Assembly: GCA_024196135.1 (NCBI GenBank)
Contig: JAMQCK010000018.1
Coordinates: forward strand, 62,001-126,000
DNA length: 64,000 nt
DNA from: Pleurotus ostreatus/Saccharomyces cerevisiae fusant
Taxonomy: Eukaryota > Opisthokonta
Direction: 5' to 3'
Under the pieces are notes generated by a model that worked only from the letters and a program-made list of their open reading frames with translations, ran no database searches and had not been told where the DNA came from. Position 1 is the stretch's first letter. Every line of letters begins with the position of its first letter. Below, piece by piece: positions 45,619-57,355 of the stretch. The position numbers were made by a program, and so were the translations under genes.

Positions 45619-46765
45619 ATGGACATCGACAAGGCTACCGCGAAAATGGGCGAATACATGCTCAAGGGATGGGTCCTGACAGATAGGACGTGCAGCACGG
45701 TCAACTGCCCTGTACCGCTGATGCGCTCGCCGAATGGCCAGACGCCCGTGGTGCATTTTTGCACGAGATGCCATGGAGGCCCGGAAGGTTTGCTTTATGC
45801 CTACAGCTCAGCCGTCGGTCTGACGAGCAGCAGGTATTGGTGCACCGAGCGCAGCCGCCAGCACAACATCGGCCTCGACCTCGATCGCGTCTGCGTCTCA
45901 CATCTCGCGCGCTTCAACGCCGCCCACTGAGCTCTCAAACGAGTCCAGTTTCGAGGACTTTGTCCTGCCTCCTGAGACTGAAGAGTCAAGGAGACGGAGA
46001 GAGCAGTCTGATACTGCTTCAACCGAGATCGGCAAGCGCTTGCTGAAGGGCTGGGCAATGCTCGCCGACGAATGCCCATCTACAAACTGCTGGGGTGTTC
46101 CTCTTGTCCGTCCACCAAAAGCCGGCGGTGAAAAGGATCCGCGCATGGTGAGCTTCCAATGGTAATTCAAGAAAGCCTGTCGGTCTAATCAACTTTAGGA
46201 ATGTGTGATCTGCGGGAATGTGTACATATCGGAGCGCTCTGCTGCCGGTGTCGACACGCTTGTAGCGCAGAGCTCTCCTTCAGTGACTGCAACGCCAGCG
46301 CCCGCTGCAACGTCCGGCCCTTCCGCACTACCGCGCGGTGCCGTAGTGCAAGAATACGGCATAAACGCCAATTATGCCTCGACGCCTTCTCTCTTTGCGT
46401 CCTATCAGCCAACGGACAGCGTACCTCCCCGAACAGCGCCACCACCTCATCCTGCACCGCCTACATTCGTGTCCGAGCAGGCGCCGTCAAACGTCTACGC
46501 CCCAAGTGACCCTGTAGGCTTACGTGCTACATGTCTGGGCTCGACGCGCTGACTTGGCATGATATAGGCCGGCTCATCATCGGTCAAGGCATCTATCGTT
46601 GCATTGGAACTGAGCCTAAAGACGCTTTCGCAAAAGTTGACGTCTCTCTGCTCCTCTGGCGGCTCCGCTGCTTCGATTTCTTCCACGGCGGAGGCCATTG
46701 ACAAGGCCGCGCACGCTCTGCAGACATGCAAGCAGCTCGAATGGAGTTTGGACCACGACCTGTAG
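45619..46765 (+). CDS. ZNRD2/SSSCA1-like protein with two zinc ribbons
   Basis: Starts MDIDKATAKMGEYMLKGWVL. The first unit is MLKGWVLTDRTCSTVNCPVP, then FCTRC: CX4C plus CX2C. A second unit, LLKGWAMLADECPSTNCWGV, then CVICG, repeats the pattern about 100 residues later. A Pro/Ser/Ala-rich linker follows, and the protein ends with an Ala/Ser-rich helix (AIDKAAHALQTCKQLEWSLD). The SSSCA1/UPF0148 domain (LxxGWxxLxxxCxxxxCxxPL) is a small Zn-binding module; human ZNRD2 is linked to centromere or tankyrase biology, but the cellular role is poorly defined. Introns lie after GGPE, after DPRM and after PSDP; the first uses a weak GTTTGC donor. Confidence 0.85.
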
Positions 46766-47579
46766 ACGATCGTACTGCGTTGGAAACGAAGATTGTCCGG
46801 GAAGTCCGCAACCTCTGTCTGACTACCTTCATGCGGGCCTGGCTCCCAACCACGCTCTCTGTTCCTTCCGAGACGTATGGCTTTCAAAATCGACGCTACT
46901 CATACGCGATGCCAGGCTCTGCTGACCGCGGCTTCGGTGTGGGCACCCAGATACACATCTCGTTATATCGTAAACGAGTCGCGCGGTGGTGCCATAGCTG
47001 AGCATGCCAACTCATATGCTCAGTCTGCTCGAAGATCTGCGGCAAGCCTTGGCAGCGCATCCTTTCACGCGTGTTGACTCATAGAGTACCTATACAGTCG
47101 CGAAGAGTATTCAGCCAGCAGTCCCTCTTTCCCAGCATTGTTCACGAGACGGGTACTCAGTTGCGCGAAGTCCCGTCAGTGTTACGGAATGTGTGTTTTG
47201 TTGCGATGAGTTCCGGATTATTGGCACTGGATCTGCTCGCCCACGTCGTCGACAGGGACGAGAGCAAGGTACTATCAAGCTGAGCTCGTCGGAGGGCTAT
47301 TTTCCACGCGATACGATAGCCGGCTTCACGATCTTTGGTCTTCAGGATCGTGTATGACGGGGGCGAGCGCGTGGTCGCGGGCACATGCACCGCCATAGAG
47401 CGGAGAAATCCAGACGCGAGCTCGCGTCAAGGGCGGCCGCCCATTTGCCGCCCAGCATGCTACTATCTATCCCCGCGCGGGCGCACAATGGCAACGGGAG
47501 AAGCGTATAAAGCCCGGCTGCTTGGCAGTCCACTCCCGCCCGCGTTCCCACCGCGCATCCCTCGGAGTCAACGTCGACG
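46766..47579. other. Long intergenic region: sedolisin promoter
   Basis: About 814 bp between two plus-strand genes. Plus-strand frames at 46726-47283 have no recognisable domain and no clear splicing to a neighbour. The right end carries a TATA box. Confidence 0.5.
47506..47511 (+). promoter_or_regulatory. TATA box of the sedolisin gene
   Basis: TATAAA in gcgtataaagccc, about 70 bp before the ATG at 47580. The spacing suits a strongly expressed fungal gene. Confidence 0.6.
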
Positions 47580-49697
47580 ATGAACGGCCTCACCTGGCGC
47601 GCTCTCCTCTCCCTCGTCCTCGCCGCTGCCGCCGTCGCGTCCCCAACGCGCCGCGCTGGCTACAAGGTCAGGCAGACCGTGCGCGCCCCGTCGTACTGGG
47701 TCCAGCACTCGGCGGCGCCTGAGGACCATGTCATCCGCCTCCGCATCGGTCTCCCCCAGCCGAACTACCATCTGCTGGAGGAGGCCGTGTACGCGGTCAG
47801 CGACCCCGCGCACAGGAGCTACGGCAAGCACCTCTCGAAGGAGGAAGTCGAGACGTTGATCGCCCCCGAGGACGCCAGCCTCAGCGCCGTCAACGACTGG
47901 CTGGCTGAGCATGGGCTGTCGGAGGAGCACATTGAGCGATCCCCCGCTCGCGACTGGGTGATTGTCAACATCCCCGTCGCGCTTGCTGAGGATATGCTCG
48001 ACACGGTGCGTGATACACATCTACTTCCCCGTACGCCCCTATTGACCACGTTCCACGCAGACCTACAACGTCTGGAAGAACACCCGCACCGGCGAGACCA
48101 TCGTCCGCACGACCGAGTACTCCCTCCCCGAGTCCCTCCACGAGCACGTCGACGTCGTCCAGCCCACGACCAGCTTCGCCACCTGGAGCAAGCACAAGGC
48201 TGGCTACATCATCGACGACGACTACCAGGAGTTCTCCCAGTTCGGCTCTGACCGCGCCTCCTTCGCCCCGGCCGTCAACGTCGTCGACTCCATCGCCGCC
48301 GCGAACTACCCGCCCGTCGATGCTAGCTGCTACGACAATGTCACACTTACGTGCATTCGCCAGCTGTACAACATCTCCGATTACGCTCCGGACGCGAGCT
48401 TGAACAACTCGATCGCGACCACGGGCTACCTCGAGCAGTTCGCCAACTTCGAGGATCTCGCGAGCTTCTACGAGGCTCAGCTGCCCGAGGCGGTTGGCAC
48501 GAACTTCTCTGTCGTGTCTGTCAAGGGTGGGCTAAACAACCAGTCCCTGGAGGAGGTTGGTGCAGAGGCGAACTTGGATGTCCAATTCGCGTTCGGCCTT
48601 AGCTGGCCTATCAACGTGAGTAGACGTATATTTCTATTCGTTAGACAGACATCTGACGCATTTCGCCAAGGCTACGTACTACACGACCGCCGGCCGTCCC
48701 CCATTCATCCCGGACCAGTCCACAACGACGAACACGAACGAGCCGTACAATGACTGGCTTGACTACGTTCTCGCCCTTGAGGAGGTCCCCCTCGTCATCT
48801 CCACCTCCTACGGTGAGGCCGAGCAGACCATCCCCGAGGATTACGCTCGCAGGGCGTGTGCCGGCTTGGCGCAGCTCGCTGCACGCGGTGTGACGCTTAC
48901 CTTCTCGTCTGGTGATAACGGTGTTGGTGATGGCAATGCTGGCACCAACCACACCTGCTACTCGAACGACGGCCAGGACACCTACAAGTTCCTGCCGGCT
49001 TTCCCGGCGTCTTGCCCCTTGTGCGTTGACTTAGTCGCCTCATCTAGCTCTGCAACTAACGTGTCTCTAGCGTGACTGCTGTCGGTGGTACCACGATCAA
49101 GACTGGTCTGCCTGAGGTGGCCGTCTCGCGCTTCTACTCTGGCTCCGGCTTCTCCGACTACGTGAGCTTGGCATCTTTGCGCATCCATTCACTCGGCTAA
49201 CAACGCTCCCCCAGTTCGAGCGCCCCGACTACCAGTCTGAGGTCGTCCAGGCCTATGTCGACGCTCTCGGCGAGGACACCTACGCCGGTCTCTTCAACCG
49301 CTCCGGCCGCGCATACCCCGACGTCGCCGCCCTTGGCGACTACTTCGTCATCTACCTCTCCGGCCGCGCGGTCCACATTGGTGGCACGTCCGCCTCGTCG
49401 CCCGCTTTCGCTGGCATCGTCGCTCTCCTTAACGATGCCCGCCTCAAGGCCGGCCTCTCCCCGCTCGGTTTCTTGAACCCGCTCATTTACTCATTGAACG
49501 GCTACGGCTTCAACGATATCCTGAACGGTACCTCGACCGGTACGTTCGCAGCTATATGTACGCAGGAATCGAATGCTGACTATCTAACAGGTTGCGGCAC
49601 CACCGGCTTCAACGTCACCGAGGGTTGGGACCCGGTCACTGGGTTCGGCTCCCCCAACTTCGGTGTCCTGAAGGACTACGTCGTGTCGTTGGATTAA
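47580..49697 (+). CDS. Sedolisin / tripeptidyl peptidase (family S53), secreted
   Basis: [20 protein letters not shown] is a signal peptide. The pro-domain reads [20 protein letters not shown], a strong S53 propeptide block. Catalytic Glu and Asp are in [10 protein letters not shown], the oxyanion Asp in [12 protein letters not shown], and the Ser in [18 protein letters not shown]. Calcium-site residues are in FNDILNGTS and [15 protein letters not shown]. Several N-glycosylation sequons are present. Short introns lie at about 48006-48059, 48616-48669, 49020-49072, 49161-49214 and 49540-49590. Sedolisins work at acidic pH and release tripeptides; wood- and litter-decay fungi secrete several. 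Confidence 0.95.
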
Positions 49698-50029
49698 TTT
49701 ACTAACGAGCGCTTTGGCACGAGTGCACTAACACCAAACGGGCACCTTTGTGGTATTTATCAAGGGTCTAAATATTCATTCGCTGAAGAGACGATTTCAC
49801 TGGGACTTCTTTCTTGCAAGGGGATCCTGCTACTTGCGTATGTCGTTACGCCAACGTTTTCACAAGGTAATCGCGGTCACGGGTTTCTCCATCTCTATCA
49901 CATCTCGGCAGGCCCTCGTGTCCGCTGCGTTCCTTTGTCCTCTTTCAGTCTTTCACGGATGTACCCCGCCGTCCTGCTGCCACCTTCCATCCTGCCTTCA
50001 TCCTTCTCCTCGCTCACGTCTTCGCCACT
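49698..50029. other. Intergenic: sedolisin 3' region and GTPase promoter
   Basis: 332 bp, pyrimidine-rich toward the right. No gene recognised. Confidence 0.5.
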
Positions 50030-53000
50030 ATGTATCCTATTGGCCGGGTAGCATACCCGGCATCCTCGCAATTCAGTGGAGGCCCCTGGAATGCGAAGGC
50101 AGCAGCCCAGCGCGCTGAGAAGATGGTCATGACTGTCGAGCAGAGAACACGCGCCTTCGAGACGAGCGAACAGCGCAAGACGACATGGGCGAAGCAATCT
50201 GATGGGTGCGTACTGGCTTGCCTATACAACCGCAAGCACTGAAAGCCGTCAAGCGTGCTACGCTACGAGCTCAAGGAGGAGGTAAAGATTTGCTTCGTCG
50301 GTGGTAAGCATGAGACTCGTCGTTGAACGAGGGGCTCGCTCAGTGATCCTCGCAGTGGCTGGCGGTGGCAAATCATCTCTGCTGAATGCATTGCTCGGAG
50401 GTAAGTCTCGGAGCTGCCTTGTGCTTGCGTGTCCCTGACGGCTAGTCAGTGGATGTCGTGCCAACGAGTGGCCAACAAGCTTGCACGGCCGCACCTATGC
50501 GTATCCAATACCACAACTCTTCCGCGATCGTCGCCCATGTTGAATTCCTCACGCAACAAGAATGGCTAGACGAACTTCGTCTCCTGTTCTCGTCGCTTGT
50601 AGACGAGAATGGACGTATGAAGTCGAACGAGGATACGGGGAAGGATGGTGCTGCGGCGCTTCAGAAGGTACGGTCCTTGGGATAAGATTGCAAACATATC
50701 CTCATCGATCTTCAGCTTCGCGTCCTATGCCCCTCTGTGACCAACGACCAAATCGTTGAGTGGTCACGAGATGTTGGTCTCTTTCTCCAGCATAACCCTG
50801 GTACGCGGTGAACGAAATCATGGCTGCGTCCTTTCGAAGCTCACCTACTGCCAGATGTTCATATGTATCTCGGGCAGAAAGTGTGCATTTCTGGTACAGA
50901 TGCGCAAGATTTCCAAGCCAATCTCGCCCCTTTCGCATCGTCAAAAGACGCTCGCCGAGGATTGGTGCGCCGGGGAAGGTCCGCTGCTGATCTAGAGGCT
51001 CAGGAGCCTCTATTTTGGCCCCTCGTTCGCATTATCACCTTACGATGCAACGCTCCCGCACTAGCGGATGGTGCTATTCTGTTGGATCTCCCCGGTATGT
51101 ACTGCACATCTTGTGCTTGCACCGCCGACTCGCTCACATCCATACCAGGCGCGGGGGACAGCAATCGCGCAAGAGTGCAAGTCGCCGAGAAATGGATGAA
51201 AGACTGCAAGTTTTTCTTCATCGTCGCTCCGATACAACGTGCTGTTGATGATAAGATCGCGCGAGGTGAGTGATTGCTTGGAAGGCGGGGAGATGCAGGC
51301 TTATGCCCATGTACACAGATCTACAGGGGGATGCATTTCGTTATCAACTACTAAGTGCGTGTCGTTGCCATGTATATGTAGGTTCCTTGCTAACAACCCC
51401 CCTTAGTGGGTACGTGTAGCTCAACTAGCCTGGTGTGGGTACATTGCTGACGGTCGCCTCAATCATTGCAGACGGGCGGTGAGGAGAAGTTTGCGCACAT
51501 CTTGTAGCTATCTGGCTAACTTTTACCGTATTCCAGTTACGACGACCACGCGATTACGATGATAGGTGGGCTGGTCACAACATTGTTCACTTATGAAAGT
51601 ATTCTGATAGCCACGCGAAGCGACGAAATGCGACGACGTTTCGGCCGCGGAAGTCATGCGCGATCTGAGGCTACGTCGAGAGCCCGACTTTGACGCTCTC
51701 TGTGCCGAACGCGATCGAGTTGAAGCGGAGTGCCACCGATATGAGGCGCTGAAGGCAGCAAAGGGTATGTGTTTTGCAACCATGAACGTATCCTTTTGTA
51801 CTGATCATCGGCGTAGAGGCTGAAGGCGATCACATGAGCTACCAGGAGTATATCAGTCACTCGAATTCGAAGAAGCGACTAGACGAGCTTGAGAGGAGCA
51901 TTGACGCCTATTGCGCAAAGAAGCGATCCGCTGTATGTACCTGGGAATGGTCCTCTCGCTGACGTCGTGACTGACTTTTCGTGACCAGTGGACAGTCAAT
52001 GCGGTCCAACAAGACTTCCGACAAGGCTTACATGATATCGATGGTGCGTATCGTCCATGCTTTGAGTAAATCGGCAACCTGGCTGATACATACTTAGGCA
52101 TGGCCGCTGAAACTCGCGATCCGGCGAGCTTCGACCCTTCAGCACACAACAGAGGTGCCGTCACATCTGTATGTTCTCATTCACACTGTTTACGCTGACG
52201 TGGTGGGCCAGACTATTCGGCAGTCAGTATTACAGTGCTTCCTTGCTCTGCTCGTGACTATATACGCCTCAAGGGTAAGCTATTGCCACTGGCCAATTGA
52301 TCTTACCTTCTGATGTTGCGGCATAGGCATCGTGCCAGGCGACAGCAAACGGACAACTTTCAGTACTGTCGACGATACGGGTGTACCTGCCATCATATCG
52401 TGGATTCGCGAACTAGCGCAATCCGGCGTGGGCAAGCGAGCCGTGCACAAGCTGGAACTTGCGAGGGGATATCTCACATCCGTCCGGGACTTCTGCGAAG
52501 AGGCCTCAATGCACGGCGACGCCACTGACCACTCTGCGCATTCGTACAACGGCAGCTTCAGCAATCTCGACCTTGTCGTACAACCTCGTGCAGATGCTTG
52601 GCAACATGCGCCACGACCAACTACTCCTGCTGGTCGAGCACCTTTCTCTAGCTCTACTGAGCTTGGGAAGTTCCTGTACGATGTACGTGCATATCTGATC
52701 AAACGCATATTAAGTACTCATAGTCGTTCAAGGAACTCATCAATATGGCTTTCACGTTTGCTCAAGGGATGCGAGCTCGTATGGGGAATATCTTGACCGC
52801 TCTTCTCATGTCTGGAGCAGACCGAGTACGTCTAGCTGTGTAACGAGCAACACAATAAGATTTTGACCATTGTTCCCCTTTCGTAGTCGGCTGAAGCGGC
52901 TTCTCAAGCATTCTGGACTCTGGTCAACACCATGCATTTCCAGACGATGCGAGCTGGTCAGTACAAGGAAGCTCTCGGTCCGGTTTCGTTGCTCATCATT

Positions 53001-53865
53001 TTCCAGCCTTTGTCCGGGAGGGCGAATATAGGAATAAACGGGGAGAAGAATTCGACTTCAACTGGGTCGAGATCGAGCCAATGCAAAAGCACATCGCGAA
53101 GGGCTGGAGTCAAGTCTTCAATGTCAACCACGTCGCGCCCCTCGCGGCAAGCTACAGGATCATCATCGACCAAGCGTTTGCTTTGCTTCCTCAGCATGTT
53201 CGGAGCCACCCCAAGTGCGGTGCGGTCTACAACAGCTGCTGCGAGCAGGCGCGCGTTACTTTCTCGGGGCTATCCGACAGCTCGAGTACGCTGCTCGGCG
53301 ACGGCCAACGGTCGGCGTCGCGAGAGTTAAAACCCTCAGTCCGACGTCGCCTGACTCCTGGTTACTTTGAGACCCTGGATCTCCGACCGAAAGGAGCAGG
53401 TATAGTGCAGCGACAGAAGGTGCGCGGTAACGACCTCTTCTCTCTTTTACTTGGACTTCATCGTCTTATGCAGGATTTCTTTGCCGCGTATGTCGATCAG
53501 TGCAAGACCAATATGTTCCACAGCGCCGGACGCGAGATGCTTCAGAAACTCGAGAAGCCGATGGACGAACTCAAGCAATCCCTCCTGAATGAGATGAAAA
53601 TTCTGGCGCAGCAGGTAAGTGGCAGCCCTCACTTACTGTACTGCGGCACTGAGCACGAGCACTGCAGCTCGAGGCGAACATGTCCACTTTGTGGGAGCAA
53701 CAGAACACCATGAACGCCTGGGAGAGGGATGCCCGGCAGCGCATATTCGCGACGGCGACGCGCTACATCCAGGAGATCGAGTCGTTGCTGCGAGCAGCGA
53801 ACGCCACGACAGGGACGAAGCAGCTGGCGACCGCGATGCGCAGCATGTCCTTCAGCAGCCTGTAG
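50030..53865 (+). CDS. SLIP-GC-like dynamin-superfamily GTPase
   Basis: Starts MYPIGRVAYPASSQFSGGPW. Splicing joins ELKEEVKICFVG to VAGGGKSSLLNALLG, giving a P-loop of the form GxxGxGKS. VDVVPTSGQQACTAAPMRI is the switch I-like segment, ILLDLPG the G3 (DxxG), and ATKCDDVSAAEVMRDL the G4 (TKxD). The rest is helical: WIRELAQSGVGKRAVHKLEL and a C-terminal coiled coil (REMLQKLEKPMDELKQSLLN). It ends MRSMSFSSL. The domain order fits nuclear GTPase SLIP-GC and its fungal relatives, which are large GTPases distinct from classical dynamins. More than ten exons, some tiny around 51260-51620, where the model is least certain. No membrane helix is seen. Confidence 0.82.
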
Positions 53866-53981
53866 ACCACTGGAATTCGGGAGCGTTGATCACCCGTTCT
53901 CCATTATTTTTTGCTTGAAGCGTACTGTACAACATGACTAGTAGATGATGCTATGCACAATGATACTCGCCGATCTGCCGC

Positions 53982-56900
53982 TCAAGCACGTATGCTGACG
54001 CGCTTGCGCTTCTTCCCCTCCGCGATCTTCTCGCGGATCTTCTCCTCGTCCATCTCTTGCTCGTAGAACTCGGCCGTGCGGTCCGCGTCGACCTTGCGCT
54101 TCATGAATTGGAGCGCGGCGAGGTTGTAACCGAGCATCTCCTTCTGCTTTTGCAGTGCGGCACGTAAATGGCGGCGTAAGGGAATGAGAGACGTGCGCAT
54201 GATACGGTTGGCGACGATCTGGTGGTGGTGCGTGCGAAGGAGGAAGAAGATTATCTGAGAGGTGAGGATGATGTTCCAATCCTATAGCACGGTGTCAGCC
54301 TCAGATTATGACAGACAATACAAGGTCACCTAACGCACCTTCTGCGCCCACACATTCAGATACCACATCAGCGATACTACCTTGTCAAAGGGCAGTACCA
54401 ACAACGCATCCTGCAGCGCTGTACTCGGCACTTTCTCCACCACCCTCAACACATACGCATCCGGCTCTTCATCATACGCCGCCAGAATGGGATTCCTCGG
54501 CGGCGGCTGCAGGCCCATCGCCTCGCCCCGCGCCACCGCCTCCTCGTACCCCGCGAACGTCTCGCGCTCCTTGTCCGCGAGGTCGAGCGCCTCCATGATG
54601 CGCTCGCCCGCCATCAGCGTCTCCGTCGTCTGCTTGCTCACCGCGGTCGCCTCCGCGCGGTTCTCCTCGCCCTCGCCGTCGACGTTCATCGCGTCGGCGA
54701 TGCCGGCCTCGTAGATGCCCTCCAGCTCGCGCTCGCGCTCCTCCTCGAGGAAGAGCGGCTCATCGAGCTTCTCCCAGACGCGGATGGATTTGTCGTGCGA
54801 GCCGGTGACGACGAACTTGCCGTGGTGGCTGACGGCAAGCGCCCAGACTTCGCTGTGGTGACCCTCGAGCTTCTGAATGTTTTCGAACTAAAAAAAACCC
54901 CGCGTTAGTACGCGAAGATCATGGAAGGTCGTGCGTCAGCATACCTTATCCCCATCCCAGTACTTGAGCAAGCCATCCTTGCCAACACTCCAGAAATAGT
55001 GCGAGCTGCGCTCAAACGCAACCTGCATCACACTCCCGTCGTGCGCGAACAGCGACTTATGGCAGTCGCCGAAGTCGAGACCCCATATCTTGACGTTCTT
55101 GTCCGCGGAGCAGGACACGAGGAGCTTCGAGTCATCGGAGATGTCCATGGCTAGGACGGGGAGCTACAGAACTATGTTCAGACTCGTGCAGCAGTGATAT
55201 TGAGCGGAGGGCTGACCTTATGCCCATAAAGCGAAAGGAAAAATTTGAGGGTATCTTGGTAGAAGACCTTGACGGTAGCGTCGAGCAGGGCGACTGCGAG
55301 TAGCTTCCCATCAGGGCTGAAGCGCACAGACAATACCTCGTCCGACATCTTGAGCGTACGCGTATGTGCGAGCGTCAAATGGCGACCGCTGTGCTCCTGA
55401 AAGAGTACATAAGCAACTCAACTCACCTCCACGGCCAAAAGACCACTGCTCACCTTCCCCTCTTGCCTCCACTCAAACTCCCAAAACTTCACCTCCTTGT
55501 CCGCACTCCCGCTGACAAGCACTTCGTCGTCCTTCCGCACATGCAGCGACCACACCGTGCTGGTGTGCGCCTTGATGGTGTCGATGAGAGCGGACGCTGC
55601 AACGTCGTATATCAGGATCTCGCCGGACTTGGTGCCGACGGCGAGGTGTCGGTCGCCGGGGAGGAAGGTGCAGCAGATGGCATAACCGCAGTCCATGGTG
55701 CGGATGCAGGAGGTGGTCTTCATGTTCCAAATTTTGACGGAGCCTGGAAGAAAGTTAGATGAGATATACTCTATAGAAAATGATGTACGTACCATTAGAC
55801 GCGGAAGCCAGTATCTGGTCGTCGCGGGTCAACGACAGCGCTCGGACGTCAGTCCTATGCCCAGGAATGTCGACGGTGTACAGGCGCGAAGCCTCTGATG
55901 GAGACTCCCTATTCTTCGTCGGAGGTGGGATGGAGTAGATCTCGACAGAGTTCGTGCTCAACCCCAGCAGTATCTGAACCGCCCCCGTCTTCGAGTTATC
56001 CGGCCCAAAGTCAAACGAGCGACACTTCCCACTCGCCCGGATGACCAAGTACGGCGTGAAGAGATCCACCAACTGGATCCCCTCCGCATCCTCCGCCACG
56101 GGCACCTCCTTCCCCTTCGCCTTCGCGCGCTTCTGCCTGCGCGCCTGCTTCTTCCTTACTTCCTCCTCCGTGCGTATGCGGAAGATCTCGACCGTGCGGT
56201 CGTGCGACTGCACCGCGAGGTACGGCTTCGTCGGGTGGAACGCGATCTGCGCGACGCGGTGCTTCGAGGCGAGCGGCAGGGTAGCGGCAGGGTTGATTAT
56301 CTTAACAATGTCACCCGACTCGGTCTCCTTGAGGCCCTCGGCGAGGGCATCACGGTCGATGGACCAGGCTTTGAGCTCGCCGTCGGCAGAGCCCGTGAAG
56401 AAGAGGGACTCGTCGGCGTCGACGGCGAGGGACCAGACGTCAGTGCGGTGGGCGACGACGGTTTGAATGCAGTGCTGGGTGGATAGGTCCCAGAGCTTGA
56501 CGAAGGTGTCTTTGGAGGAGGTGAGGAGGAGGCCTGCGGCAGTTGCAGTAGAGGATGAGGGCGCATTGTCGGCGCTCTGGAGGAACCGGATGGCAGTAAT
56601 CTGGTCGCGGTGACCGCGCAAGCTACGAGACTGTTAGCGACATGGAAAGATGGCACTGAAGGACTACGCACCGGAACAGGCCAGCCTCGGCAACTACGTC
56701 CCAGACGATGAGATCCGTGTCTTGCGAGCCAGACGCGAGCCGCGTTCCCTTCTCATCGAACGCGAGAACGGTCACAGCCTTCTTGTGACCATTGAAAGTG
56801 GTGGTGACAGAGGCAGCGGAGGCGCTCCAGAGGCGGACTGATCCATCGGCGTACCCAACCGCGAAGATGTCTGGCTGAGGCGAGTGCAAGATGCAAGTGA

Positions 56901-57185
56901 CTTCAGATCTGAATCCCGTCTCGTGCCACATTGCGACCTAGTAGTTGAATGAGTATCTTGACCTCCTCCAGTGGATATACACGCACCTGCACACCCTTCT
57001 TCACGTCCCACACGAGCACATCCTCCAGAGCGGGGACATACGCATACTTTCCATCGTAGCACGAGTTGGACGAAGAACTGCAGACCAAGCCAAAGGCCTA
57101 CGCGCACCAGTAAGTCCCCCATTCCCATCCAATACGTTTCCGCACTCACCTGGGTCGGCCCGTGTCGTAGATAGCTCTGTACCAT
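53982..57185 (-). CDS. UTP12: UTP12/WDR3, SSU processome WD40 protein
   Basis: Starts [12 protein letters not shown], then [20 protein letters not shown], typical of Utp12/WDR3. Two propellers of WD40 repeats follow ([88 protein letters not shown]). A basic loop ([19 protein letters not shown]) is inserted. The C-terminal Utp12 domain reads [20 protein letters not shown], then [20 protein letters not shown], ending [11 protein letters not shown]. It belongs to the UTP-B module that binds the pre-18S rRNA 5' ETS. Convergent with the GTPase gene, with 116 bp between stops. Confidence 0.94.
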
Positions 57186-57355
57186 GGCGCGCTGGAGAAC
57201 AAGGACCGCTTCCAAAAATCTCGATCGCGATCACCTGAGCCGGCGCTTGCCGCGCTATCCCCGTATGGGGTGCGCTTTGTTCCGCGCGGCGCGAGTCAGG
57301 CGCCCATGATGCCGCGGCGATACCGCGCGATACTCCCTCTTCCTCTTCCCCTGCG

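Noticed and set aside
46726..47283. Possible small plus-strand gene after the ZNRD2-like gene
   Set aside because: Frames are short, overlap the ZNRD2 end out of frame and show no domain; treated as 3' UTR and promoter.
53938..54279. Minus-strand frame rich in Arg, Ala and Glu at the end of UTP12
   Set aside because: It is an out-of-frame shadow of the UTP12 C-terminal exon.
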